Source of the DNA: Streptomyces sp. Q6
GTDB taxonomy: Bacteria; Actinomycetota; Actinomycetes; Streptomycetales; Streptomycetaceae
NCBI RefSeq assembly: GCF_036967205.1
Contig: NZ_CP146022.1
Span: 1,736,001-1,800,000, forward strand
Direction of reading: 5' to 3'
Length of the DNA stretch: 64,000 nt
A model generated the notes under the pieces. That model did not search any database and was not told the origin of the DNA. It worked only from the letters and a program-made list of their open reading frames with translations. Shown here one piece after another: positions 57,326-64,000 of this stretch. The translations under genes were made by a program, and so were the position numbers. How positions within the stretch are numbered: the first letter of the stretch is position 1; each line of letters begins with the position of its first letter.

Positions 57326-57975
57326 ACCTCCCGCACCGGTCGGGCCCGGCCGCGCAGGCCGTCTCCGTCAAGCGCATGGAACCGACCGCCCAGGCCCAGC
57401 TCGGGCCGCTGGGACTGACCGGCTTCATCGTCGTCACCATGATCGCCACCGGTATCGACGCGGGCGTCTTCCCGGAGAAACTGGCGGCCGCCGACGTCCC
57501 CACGGTCGGCTTCCTCATCGGTGGCCTCGCCCAGCTCCTCGCGGGCCTCTTCCAGACGCAGCGCGGCGACACCTGGCACGCCACGGTCTTCGGCGGCTTC
57601 GGTCTGTTCTGGATGGCGAAGGCGCTGATGCTCCAGTGGGTGCTCCCCGGCCTCGACCCGTCGGTCCGCGGCGACGCGATGGGCCTGTTCACGCTGCCCT
57701 GGGTGTTCGTGGTCTTCGTCCTGTGGCTGGCCAGCTGGCGCATCCACCTGGTCCTGCTGCTCACCTTCAGCTGCGTCCTCGTCGTGTTCGTCGCGATGAC
57801 GTGCCACGGGTTCACGGGCGTGGTCGGCTGGAACCGGGTCGCGGGCTGGTTCGGCCTCGGCGCGACGGCCGGCGCCCTGTATCTGCTCGCCGGCCAGGTG
57901 ATGGCGTCGACCTGGGGCCGCACGGTCCTCCCGATGGGCCGCTTCCTGGCCCCGCCGGAGCCGTCGGAGACCTGA
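57322..57975 (+). CDS. GPR1/FUN34/YaaH-family transporter
   Basis: 217 residues, six membrane segments. The family signature is LGPLGLTGFIVVTMIATGIDAGVFP at the start and GGLAQLLAGLFQTQRGDTWHATVFGGFGLFWMAKAL after it, as in acetate/succinate transporters (SatP type). It converges on the adhE gene, though with a strong terminator between. A link to overflow acetate metabolism is inference. Confidence 0.9.
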   Translation: MNLPHRSGPAAQAVSVKRMEPTAQAQLGPLGLTGFIVVTMIATGIDAGVFPEKLAAADVPTVGFLIGGLAQLLAGLFQTQRGDTWHATVFGGFGLFWMAKALMLQWVLPGLDPSVRGDAMGLFTLPWVFVVFVLWLASWRIHLVLLLTFSCVLVVFVAMTCHGFTGVVGWNRVAGWFGLGATAGALYLLAGQVMASTWGRTVLPMGRFLAPPEPSET

Positions 57976-57988
57976 TCACGCCCAGTCG

Positions 57989-58038
57989 CCCGCGCCCCGT
58001 CACCCCTGTCCGGCGGGACAGGGGTGACGGGGCGCGGG
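57989..58038. terminator. bidirectional terminator between YaaH and adhE
   Basis: Perfect 23-bp arms (57989-58011 and 58016-58038) around a four-base loop in the 79-bp gap between convergent genes. One of the strongest hairpins in the window. Confidence 0.92.
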
Positions 58039-58054
58039 GGTCTGCCGGGCGGAC

Positions 58055-60658
58055 TCAGGCGGCGCGGTCGCCGTAGTACGCCTGCCGCATCAGCCGCTTC
58101 ATGTCGTCGATCATCGGCATCCGCGGGTTGGCGGGCGCGCACTGGTCGGCGTAGGCGTTCATGGCCTGCTGCGGCAGGGCCTCCATGAAGGCCGCCTCAT
58201 CGACGCCCTCCGCCTGGAACGAGGCCGGGATCCCGCAGCGGTCGCGCAGCTCCTCCACGGCCCTGGCGTACGACTCCACGCCCTCCTCCGGGGTCGCGGC
58301 GGGCAGCCCGAGCATCTTCGCGATCTCCTGGAGCCGCTCCGGCGCGCGGTACGTCTCGGCCTTCGGCCACGGGGTCGCCTTGTACGAGACGGTGCCGTTG
58401 TGCCGGATGACGTGCGGCAGGAGCAGGGCGTTCGTGCGGCCGTGGGCGACGTGGAAGGTGTTGCCGAGGGTGTGCGCCATCGCGTGGACGAGGCCCAGGA
58501 AGGCGTTGGCGAAGGCCATGCCCGCGATCGTCGACGCGTTGTGCATCTTCTCGCGCGCCTCGGGGGCCTTGGCGCCCTCCGTCACACAGGCTTCCAGGTT
58601 CTCGAAGATGAGCTTGATGGCCTGGAGGCACTGGCCGTCGGTGAAGTCGTTCGCGTAGACGGAGACGTACGCCTCGGTGGCGTGGGTCAGCGCGTCGAAG
58701 CCGGAGTCCGCCGTCACGGTCGGCGGCAGGTTCATCGGCAGCATCGGGTCGATGATCGCGACGTTCGGGGTGAGCGCGTAGTCGGCGAGGGGGTACTTCT
58801 GGGCGGCGGCCGGGTCCGAGATGACCGCGAAGGGGGTGACCTCCGAGCCCGTACCGGACGTGGTCGGGATCGCGACGAGCTTCGCCTTCTCCCCCAGCTG
58901 CGGGAACTTGTACGCGCGCTTGCGGATGTCGAAGAACTTCTCCTTCGTGTCCGCGAACTCGATCTCCGGGTGCTCGTACATCAGCCACATGATCTTCGCG
59001 GCGTCCATCGGCGAGCCGCCGCCGAGCGCGACGATCGTGTCGGGCCGGAAGTCGCGCATCGCCGCGGCGCCCGCCTGCACGGTGGCCAGCTCCGGGTTCG
59101 GCTCGACGTTGTCGATGACCTGCACGGTGACCGGCTCGGGCCGCGCGTGGAGGATGTCGGTGATCCGCTGGACGAAGCCGATGTCGCTCATCGTCCGGTC
59201 GGTCACGAGGGTGACGCGGCCGACGCCGTCCATCTCGCCCAGGTACTTGACGGCGTTGCGCTCGAAGTAGATCTTCGGCGGGATCTTGTACCACTGCATG
59301 TTGGTGTTGCGCCGCCCGATCCGCTTGACGTTGACGAGGTTGACGGCCGAGACGTTGTTGGAGACGGAGTTGTGGCCGTAGCTGCCGCAGCCCAGGGTCA
59401 GCGAGGGCAGGAAGGAGTTGTAGACGTCGCCGATGCCGCCGAAGGTGGAGGGCGAGTTCACGATGACGCGGACCGCCTTGACCCGGCGCCCGAACTCCTC
59501 GGCCAGCTCCTCCGACTCGGTGTGGATGGCGGCGGAGTGCCCGAGGCCGTTGAACTCGACCATCCGCGCGGCGAGTTCGAGCCCGTGCTCGGTGTCGCGC
59601 GCCGTGAGGGCGGCGAGGACCGGCGACAGCTTCTCGCGGGTGAGCGGCTCGCCGGGGCCCACCTCGGCGCACTCGGCGACGAGGATCGAGGTGTCGGCCG
59701 GAACCTCGAACCCGGCCTGCTCGGCGATCCAGGTGGCCGGCTTGCCGACGACGGACGCGTTCAGCTTCGCGCCCGCGCAGTCCTTGCCGTACGCCGTGGT
59801 CCCGAAGACGAACTCCTCCAGCTTGGTCTTCTCGGCGGCGGTCACGACGTGCGCGCCGAGCCGCTGCATCTCGGCGATCCCGTCCTCGTAGACCTCCTGG
59901 TCGAAGATGACGGCCTGCTCGGAGGCGCAGATCATGCCGTTGTCGAAGGCCTTGGACAGGACGATGTCGTGGACGGCGCGGCCCAGCTTGGCGTCCTTCG
60001 CGACGTACGCGGGGACGTTTCCCGCGCCGACGCCGAGGGCGGGCTTGCCGCACGAGTAGGCGGCCTTGACCATGGCGTTGCCGCCGGTGGCGAGGATGGT
60101 GGAGACGCCGGGGTGGTTCATGAGGAGGCCGGTCGCCTCCATGGACGGCTCCTCGATCCACTGCACGCAGTTCTCCGGGGCACCGGCCTCGATCGCGGCG
60201 TCGCGCACGATACGGGCGGCCTCGGCGGAGCACTTCTGGGCGCTGGGGTGGAAGGCGAAGACGATCGGGTTACGGGTCTTCAGGGCGATCAGCGCCTTGA
60301 AGACGGTCGTCGAGGTGGGGTTGGTGACGGGGGTCATCGCGCAGATGACACCGACCGGCTCGGCGATCTCGGTGATGCCGTTGATCTCGTCGCGGGAGAT
60401 GACGCCGGCCGTCTTCAGGCCGCGCATCGAGTTCACGACGTGCTCGGACGCGAAGAGGTTCTTGACCGCCTTGTCCTCGAAGAGACCGCGCCCGGTCTCC
60501 TCGACGGCGGCCTTCGCCAGGTCACCGTGGTGGCTGAGGGCCGCGAGCGAGGCCTTCTTGACGATGTGGTCGACCTGCTCCTGGTCGTACGTCTCGAATG
60601 CGGAAAGCGCCGTCAGCGCCCCCGCGACCAGTCCCTCGACCGTGCCCTCGGCATCCAT
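58055..60658 (-). CDS. adhE: bifunctional acetaldehyde-CoA / alcohol dehydrogenase
   Basis: 867 residues, full AdhE length. The N-terminal half is a CoA-dependent aldehyde dehydrogenase with catalytic Cys244 in GMICASEQA and SGKPALGVGAGNVPAYV-like NAD segments; the C-terminal half is an iron alcohol dehydrogenase (GGGSPMDAAKIMW, ALTHATEAYVSV, GLVHAMAHTLGNTFHVAHGRTN). It converts acetyl-CoA to ethanol, regenerating NAD+. An aerobe keeping this enzyme fits low-oxygen redox relief; the Rex operator upstream fits that. ATG 60658 has AGGGAG upstream. Confidence 0.97.
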   Translation of the reverse strand: MDAEGTVEGLVAGALTALSAFETYDQEQVDHIVKKASLAALSHHGDLAKAAVEETGRGLFEDKAVKNLFASEHVVNSMRGLKTAGVISRDEINGITEIAEPVGVICAMTPVTNPTSTTVFKALIALKTRNPIVFAFHPSAQKCSAEAARIVRDAAIEAGAPENCVQWIEEPSMEATGLLMNHPGVSTILATGGNAMVKAAYSCGKPALGVGAGNVPAYVAKDAKLGRAVHDIVLSKAFDNGMICASEQAVIFDQEVYEDGIAEMQRLGAHVVTAAEKTKLEEFVFGTTAYGKDCAGAKLNASVVGKPATWIAEQAGFEVPADTSILVAECAEVGPGEPLTREKLSPVLAALTARDTEHGLELAARMVEFNGLGHSAAIHTESEELAEEFGRRVKAVRVIVNSPSTFGGIGDVYNSFLPSLTLGCGSYGHNSVSNNVSAVNLVNVKRIGRRNTNMQWYKIPPKIYFERNAVKYLGEMDGVGRVTLVTDRTMSDIGFVQRITDILHARPEPVTVQVIDNVEPNPELATVQAGAAAMRDFRPDTIVALGGGSPMDAAKIMWLMYEHPEIEFADTKEKFFDIRKRAYKFPQLGEKAKLVAIPTTSGTGSEVTPFAVISDPAAAQKYPLADYALTPNVAIIDPMLPMNLPPTVTADSGFDALTHATEAYVSVYANDFTDGQCLQAIKLIFENLEACVTEGAKAPEAREKMHNASTIAGMAFANAFLGLVHAMAHTLGNTFHVAHGRTNALLLPHVIRHNGTVSYKATPWPKAETYRAPERLQEIAKMLGLPAATPEEGVESYARAVEELRDRCGIPASFQAEGVDEAAFMEALPQQAMNAYADQCAPANPRMPMIDDMKRLMRQAYYGDRAA

Positions 60659-60838
60659 GGCAGGCTCCCTTTTCTACGGCCATTTCGTGATGCCTCAATT
60701 CCACACCTTTACGCTCCAACCAGGGGGCGGAGAAAGACCCCGGCCCGAGGGCCGAAGGTCCCTAAGGAGCTCAAGGGAAGACCTAGAGACAACCTCTCAC
60801 CTGCGAGAACAGGGAAGGCCCTTAGCCCCTTGCGCGCT

Positions 60839-60856
60839 TGTGAAACTTTTCACAAG
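60839..60856 (-). promoter_or_regulatory. Rex operator upstream of adhE
   Basis: TTGTGAA-ACTT-TTCACAA is an exact match to the Rex operator pattern TTGTGAA-N4-TTCACAA. It lies about 180 bp upstream of the adhE ATG and just upstream of the protease terminator, so adhE is its likely target. Rex is a redox repressor released by high NADH. Confidence 0.85.
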
Positions 60857-60869
60857 AATTTCGCGCACA

Positions 60870-60901
60870 TGTCCCGCCCCACTATTCCGGGGCGGGACAT
60901 A
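60870..60901 (-). terminator. terminator of the streptogrisin D gene
   Basis: ATGTCCCGCCCC and GGGGCGGGACAT, perfect 12-bp arms with an eight-base loop, ten bases after the stop of the protease gene on the minus strand. Confidence 0.9.
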
Positions 60902-60911
60902 AAGGTGCGGA

Positions 60912-61994
60912 TCAGCCGATCTGCGCCCCTGTGGCCGACAGTGCTTCCGTCACCGGCTGGAAGAACGTCTCCCCGCCGGACGTGCAGTCGCCGCTGCCGC
61001 CCGAGGTGAGACCGATCGCCGTGTCGCCGGAGAAGAGCGAACCGCCGCTGTCACCGGGCTCGGCGCACACGTCGGTCTGGATGAGGCCGTTGACGATGTC
61101 GCCGTTGCCGTAGTTCACGGTGGCGTCCAGTCCGGTCACCGTGCCGTCGTGGACCTGGGTCGTGGAGCCGGAGCGCGTGACCTTCATCCCGACGGTCGCG
61201 TCACCGGCCTGGGTGATCGCCTGCGCGGAGCCGTTGTAGAGGTTGACCTCGCTCGGGTGGTCGACCTCCGCGGTGTACTTCACGAGCCCGAAGTCGTTGT
61301 CCGGGAAGCTGGACTGCTCGTTGGTGCCGATCTCCTGGCCGCTGGAGTCGGACCAGGTGGAGATCGCCTCGGTGCAGTGGCCCGCCGTGATGAAGTACGG
61401 CTGGCCGTCCTTGACCACGTTGAAGCCGAGGGAACAGCGGCCGCCGCCCCCGGTGATGGCGTCGCCGCCCGCGACCAGAGGCTTGAACTCGCCCTGGCTG
61501 CGCTTGAGTTCGGCCTTCCCGCCGAGCCCGTCGACGACCCGGTTCAGCTTGGCCCAGGCGGCGCCCTCGACCGTGCGGTCGGCGGTGACGACCACCTTGT
61601 TGGTGGCGGGGTCGGTGGCCCAGGACGTACCGGGGATGGTGGCGTCGCTCTTCAGCGTCGTCCGGGCGCTCTTGAGCGCGGCGAGGGAGTTCTGGACGAC
61701 TCTGGCCTTGGCGCCGGCCGCCTCGACGGCCTGTGCCGCGTCCTCGTTCAGCACGTTGACGACGAGGTGCTTCGCCGAGGCGTCGTAATAGCTGCCCGCC
61801 GCGTCCGCGCCGAGGTCCTTGTGCAGCGTCGAGGCGAGGTTTCCGGCCGTGGCCGCGGAGAGCGTCCTCAGCTCCACGTCCGGGGTGTCGGTGCTGGCGT
61901 TCGCAGTCTGGAAGGTGATACCCGCGGCGATCAGAGCGGCGATTCCCGCTCCGGCCGCGGCGGCGCGCCGCTTGGGTATGCGTCGGTGCTTCAA
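60912..61994 (-). CDS. sprD: streptogrisin D-type secreted serine protease
   Basis: 360 residues. [32 protein letters not shown] is the signal peptide, followed by a pro-region (about 35-165) and a mature trypsin-fold protease of the alpha-lytic type starting near [13 protein letters not shown]. The triad is His in TAGHCT, Asp in [10 protein letters not shown] and Ser in [10 protein letters not shown]. The N-terminal sequence closely recalls S. griseus SprD. The start is TTG (61994) with GGAGG eight bases upstream. Pro-region acts as folding chaperone. Confidence 0.92.
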   Translation of the reverse strand: MKHRRIPKRRAAAAGAGIAALIAAGITFQTANASTDTPDVELRTLSAATAGNLASTLHKDLGADAAGSYYDASAKHLVVNVLNEDAAQAVEAAGAKARVVQNSLAALKSARTTLKSDATIPGTSWATDPATNKVVVTADRTVEGAAWAKLNRVVDGLGGKAELKRSQGEFKPLVAGGDAITGGGGRCSLGFNVVKDGQPYFITAGHCTEAISTWSDSSGQEIGTNEQSSFPDNDFGLVKYTAEVDHPSEVNLYNGSAQAITQAGDATVGMKVTRSGSTTQVHDGTVTGLDATVNYGNGDIVNGLIQTDVCAEPGDSGGSLFSGDTAIGLTSGGSGDCTSGGETFFQPVTEALSATGAQIG

Positions 61995-62250
61995 CTCACG
62001 TCCTCCTGTGGGGGGTGAGGAACGGACCCGATGTGGGGGTGGGCCGGTTCCGTGAGGCTGACGCGCCCACTATCCCGACCGTCACAGGGGGCACACAAGG
62101 TCGACTTCAGGACGCGCGTACGCCAACTCCCGTACGCCTCAGACCCGCTGCGCGCGCCCCTCGCACCGCACGTCGATCCCCTTTGCAAACACCCAGTGCA
62201 CAGGCCGGACAGCGGGGGGTGAGGACTAGTCCTGTCCTGAAACCGATGCC
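61995..62250. promoter_or_regulatory. region between the protease and slipin genes
   Basis: 256 bp with no gene supported. It contains a perfect 12-bp palindrome AGGACTAGTCCT at 62222-62233, just downstream of the slipin stop, and the sprD promoter and leader. No sigma-factor match is obvious. Confidence 0.45.
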
Positions 62251-63087
62251 CTATGGCGCGGTTCCGCTCTCCTTGTCCCGCTCCGACAGCTCAGGGGCGG
62301 CGGCCTGCGGGGCACGCCCCGCCTCGCCCGGAGTGGCCCGTTCCAGGAACCGCAGCAGTTCCACCGGGAACGGCAGGACCAGCGTCGAGTTCTTCTCGGC
62401 GGCGACCGCCACCACGGTCTGGAGGAGGCGGAGTTGCAGCGCGGCCGGGGTGTCCTCCATCTGCTGCGCCGCCTCCGCGAGCTTCTTCGAGGCCTGGAGC
62501 TCCGCGTCGGCGTTGATGACCCGGGCCCGCCGCTCCCGGTAGGCCTCGGCCTGCCGGGCCATCGACCGCTTCATGGTCTCCGGCAGCGACACGTCCTTGA
62601 TCTCGACCCGGTCGATCTGCACGCCCCACCCGACGGCCGGGCTGTCGATCATCAGCTCCAGGCCCTGGTTGAGCTTCTCGCGGTTCGACAGCAGGTCGTC
62701 GAGCTCGCTCTTGCCGATGATCGAGCGCAGCGAGGTCTGCGCCATCTGCGAGACGGCGAACCGGTAGTCCTCCACCTGCACCACGGCCTCGGCCGCGTCG
62801 ACCACCTTGAAGTAGATGACGGCGTCCACCCGGACCGTGACGTTGTCCCGCGTGATGCCGTCCTGCGCGGGCACCGGCATCGTCACGATCTGCATGTTGA
62901 CCTTACGGAGCCGGTCCACGAACGGCACGATCATGGTGAACCCGGGCCCGCGCACCGACGATTTGAGCCGGCCGAGCCGGAACACCACCCCGCGCTCGTA
63001 CTGTTTGACGACCCGTGCCGCCGCCATCCCGTACACCGCACCGGCACACACGACGGCCACTCCCGCCGTCACCAGTTCCTCGACCAT
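62251..63087 (-). CDS. slipin (SPFH / band 7 stomatin-like protein)
   Basis: 278 residues. One N-terminal membrane segment (LVTAGVAVVCAGAVYGMAAAR), then the SPFH domain: YERGVVFRLGRLKSSVRGPGFTMIVPFVDRLRKVNMQIVTMPVPAQDGITRDNVTVRVDAVIYFKVVDAAEAVVQVEDYRFAVSQMAQTSLRSIIGKSELDDLLSNRE is the slipin signature. It forms membrane scaffolds, often with a NfeD protease partner that is not found here. ATG 63087 was chosen over an upstream extension. Confidence 0.93.
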   Translation of the reverse strand: MVEELVTAGVAVVCAGAVYGMAAARVVKQYERGVVFRLGRLKSSVRGPGFTMIVPFVDRLRKVNMQIVTMPVPAQDGITRDNVTVRVDAVIYFKVVDAAEAVVQVEDYRFAVSQMAQTSLRSIIGKSELDDLLSNREKLNQGLELMIDSPAVGWGVQIDRVEIKDVSLPETMKRSMARQAEAYRERRARVINADAELQASKKLAEAAQQMEDTPAALQLRLLQTVVAVAAEKNSTLVLPFPVELLRFLERATPGEAGRAPQAAAPELSERDKESGTAP

Positions 63088-63164
63088 CTCACGGCCCCCC
63101 AGGGTCCGAAGTGGGCGCATCAGGCGTGCGCTTCGACGGTAACCCCGCCCCTCCCTCAAGGGGA

Positions 63165-63200
63165 GGGCCCCCGCCCGGTGCGTTCACCGGACGGGGGCCC
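63165..63200 (-). terminator. terminator of the streptogrisin B-like gene
   Basis: Two 16-bp arms (63165-63180 and 63185-63200) match at 15 positions around a four-base loop, 50 bp after the protease stop. Confidence 0.85.
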
Positions 63201-63249
63201 CTACTGCTGGCTGCGTTTCACCGACGTACCACGACGGACGGACCGGGGG

Positions 63250-64000
63250 TCAGTAGACGTGCACCCCGTACGCGCTGAGCGCCTCGGTCACCGGCTGGAA
63301 GAAGGTCGTGCCGCCGGAGGAGCAGTTGCCGCTGCCGCCGGAGGTGAGACCGTACGCCTTCGTGCCGCCGTACAGCGGACCGCCCGAGTCGCCGGGCTCC
63401 GCGCACACGGTGGTCTGGATGAGACCGGAGACGATGTCGCCGCCCCCGTAGTTGACCGTGGCGTTGAGGGCCGTGACCCGGCCGCTGTGCGTGCCGGTGG
63501 TGGAGCCGCGCCGGTACACGGTCGTGCCCACGGAAGGCGTGGCCGCGCTGGTGATGTCCTGGCTGCCGACGGTGCCGGACTTGGTCACGGAACTGTTCGT
63601 GTAGCGGACCAGGCCGTAGTCGTTGCCCGGGAAGCTGGAGCCCGCGGTGGAGCCGAGCGTCGTCGAGTGCGCCGAGTTCGACCACCAGGTGCCCGCGCCG
63701 TCGGTGCAGTGACCAGCGGTCAGGAAGTAGTAGTTCCCGCTGTTGTCCTGGACGTTGAAGCCGAGCGAGCAGCGCCAGCTACTCGCATAGATGGCGTCGC
63801 CGCCGGAGATCAGCTTCTTGAAGGTGCCCGCCGTGCGCTCGATCTTGAGGGCGCCCGCGTTGTCGCCGGCTTCCTTCCTGATCTGGTTGATCTCGGCCTG
63901 CGAGACCGTGCTGTCGACGGTGACGACGACCTGCTTGGTCTTCGCGTCGACGGTCCACGCGGTACCGGCGATGTCGGCGCCGCGCACCGCGTCACTGGTC
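63250..64000 (-). CDS. streptogrisin A/B-like serine protease (cut by window end)
   Basis: The frame is open to base 64000, so the signal and most of the pro-region lie outside. Visible is part of the pro-region and the mature trypsin-fold enzyme starting at [20 protein letters not shown]. Triad: [13 protein letters not shown] (His), [14 protein letters not shown] (Asp) and [12 protein letters not shown] (Ser). It ends [17 protein letters not shown]. It closely resembles S. griseus protease B (SprB). It is the second protease of this family in 3 kb and shares the pattern of the first, so the pair likely arose by duplication. Confidence 0.92.
   Translation of the reverse strand, partial: TSDAVRGADIAGTAWTVDAKTKQVVVTVDSTVSQAEINQIRKEAGDNAGALKIERTAGTFKKLISGGDAIYASSWRCSLGFNVQDNSGNYYFLTAGHCTDGAGTWWSNSAHSTTLGSTAGSSFPGNDYGLVRYTNSSVTKSGTVGSQDITSAATPSVGTTVYRRGSTTGTHSGRVTALNATVNYGGGDIVSGLIQTTVCAEPGDSGGPLYGGTKAYGLTSGGSGNCSSGGTTFFQPVTEALSAYGVHVY

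Noticed and set aside
58400-61009. An 869-codon plus-strand frame opposite adhE
   Set aside because: It mirrors adhE codon bias (third-position G/C gives Asp/Gly/Val/Arg-rich sequence), and AdhE motifs and Rex site fix the coding strand.
1-64000. tRNA, rRNA, insertion sequence or attachment site
   Set aside because: No cloverleaf with TTCGA loop, transposase motif or integrase was seen by eye; a tRNAscan and IS search could still find a small element I missed.

Overview
The window is chromosomal DNA from a high-GC actinomycete, almost certainly a Streptomyces. The evidence is the overwhelming G/C third-codon bias, GTG/TTG starts with GGAGG-type ribosome sites, ATGA/GTGA gene overlaps, and typical streptomycete genes: streptogrisin-type proteases, a SARP/BTAD regulator, an LAETG sortase-anchored LPMO, and the SigK/RskA pair. 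I see no rRNA, tRNA, CRISPR array, insertion sequence, integrase or plasmid gene. It reads as ordinary core and near-core chromosome with some accessory modules.

Layout. 0-7 kb: end of a secreted protein, a secreted FG-GAP/VCBS protein, a strong hairpin terminator, a large BTAD-AAA-TPR regulator and an 18-bp tandem repeat array. 7-10 kb: MFS transporter and CitMHS citrate-metal symporter. 10-17.5 kb: a minus-strand group of lipoprotein, TetR regulator, alpha/beta-hydrolase and a giant caspase-NTPase-WD40 protein; this is the best candidate for an unusual conflict or cell-death type system. 17.6-21 kb: homogentisate dioxygenase (hmgA), GntR regulator and a stand-alone type ISP C-terminal protein. 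21-23.5 kb: a TetR repressor divergent from a DrrAB-like ABC exporter, with two near-identical 17-bp operators. 23.6-26 kb: Tat-exported M20 amidohydrolase and a small protein. 26-32 kb: RskA/SigK divergent from DUF4331, TPR and a His-rich Ni/Co-type transporter, with a sequence that fits the SigK promoter consensus in front of sigK. 32-35 kb: membrane Ser/Thr kinase and secreted GDSL lipase. 35-44 kb: a polysaccharide cluster (two GT2 transferases, polysaccharide deacetylase, flippase-glycosyltransferase fusion, GH39 hydrolase). 44-51.7 kb: AAA ATPase, GntR, GNATs, DUF402, copper LPMO, secreted lipase, MarR and cupin. 51.7-56.2 kb: an SOS-type mutasome (DnaE2 plus an inactive Y-family-like protein) behind a LexA-like box. 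56-64 kb: ABC-2/YhgE-like membrane protein, GPR1/FUN34/YaaH transporter, AdhE with a Rex operator, streptogrisin D, a slipin, and a streptogrisin B-like protease cut by the window end.

Data quality. Six genes carry eight apparent single-base losses, all inside runs of four or five C/G: caspase 1, ISP 1, sigK 1, TPR 1, Ni/Co transporter 2, dnaE2 2. Restoring one base to each run rejoins conserved protein sequence, so these are most likely assembly or sequencing indels. I annotate each of these genes end to end as one CDS and mark the break.
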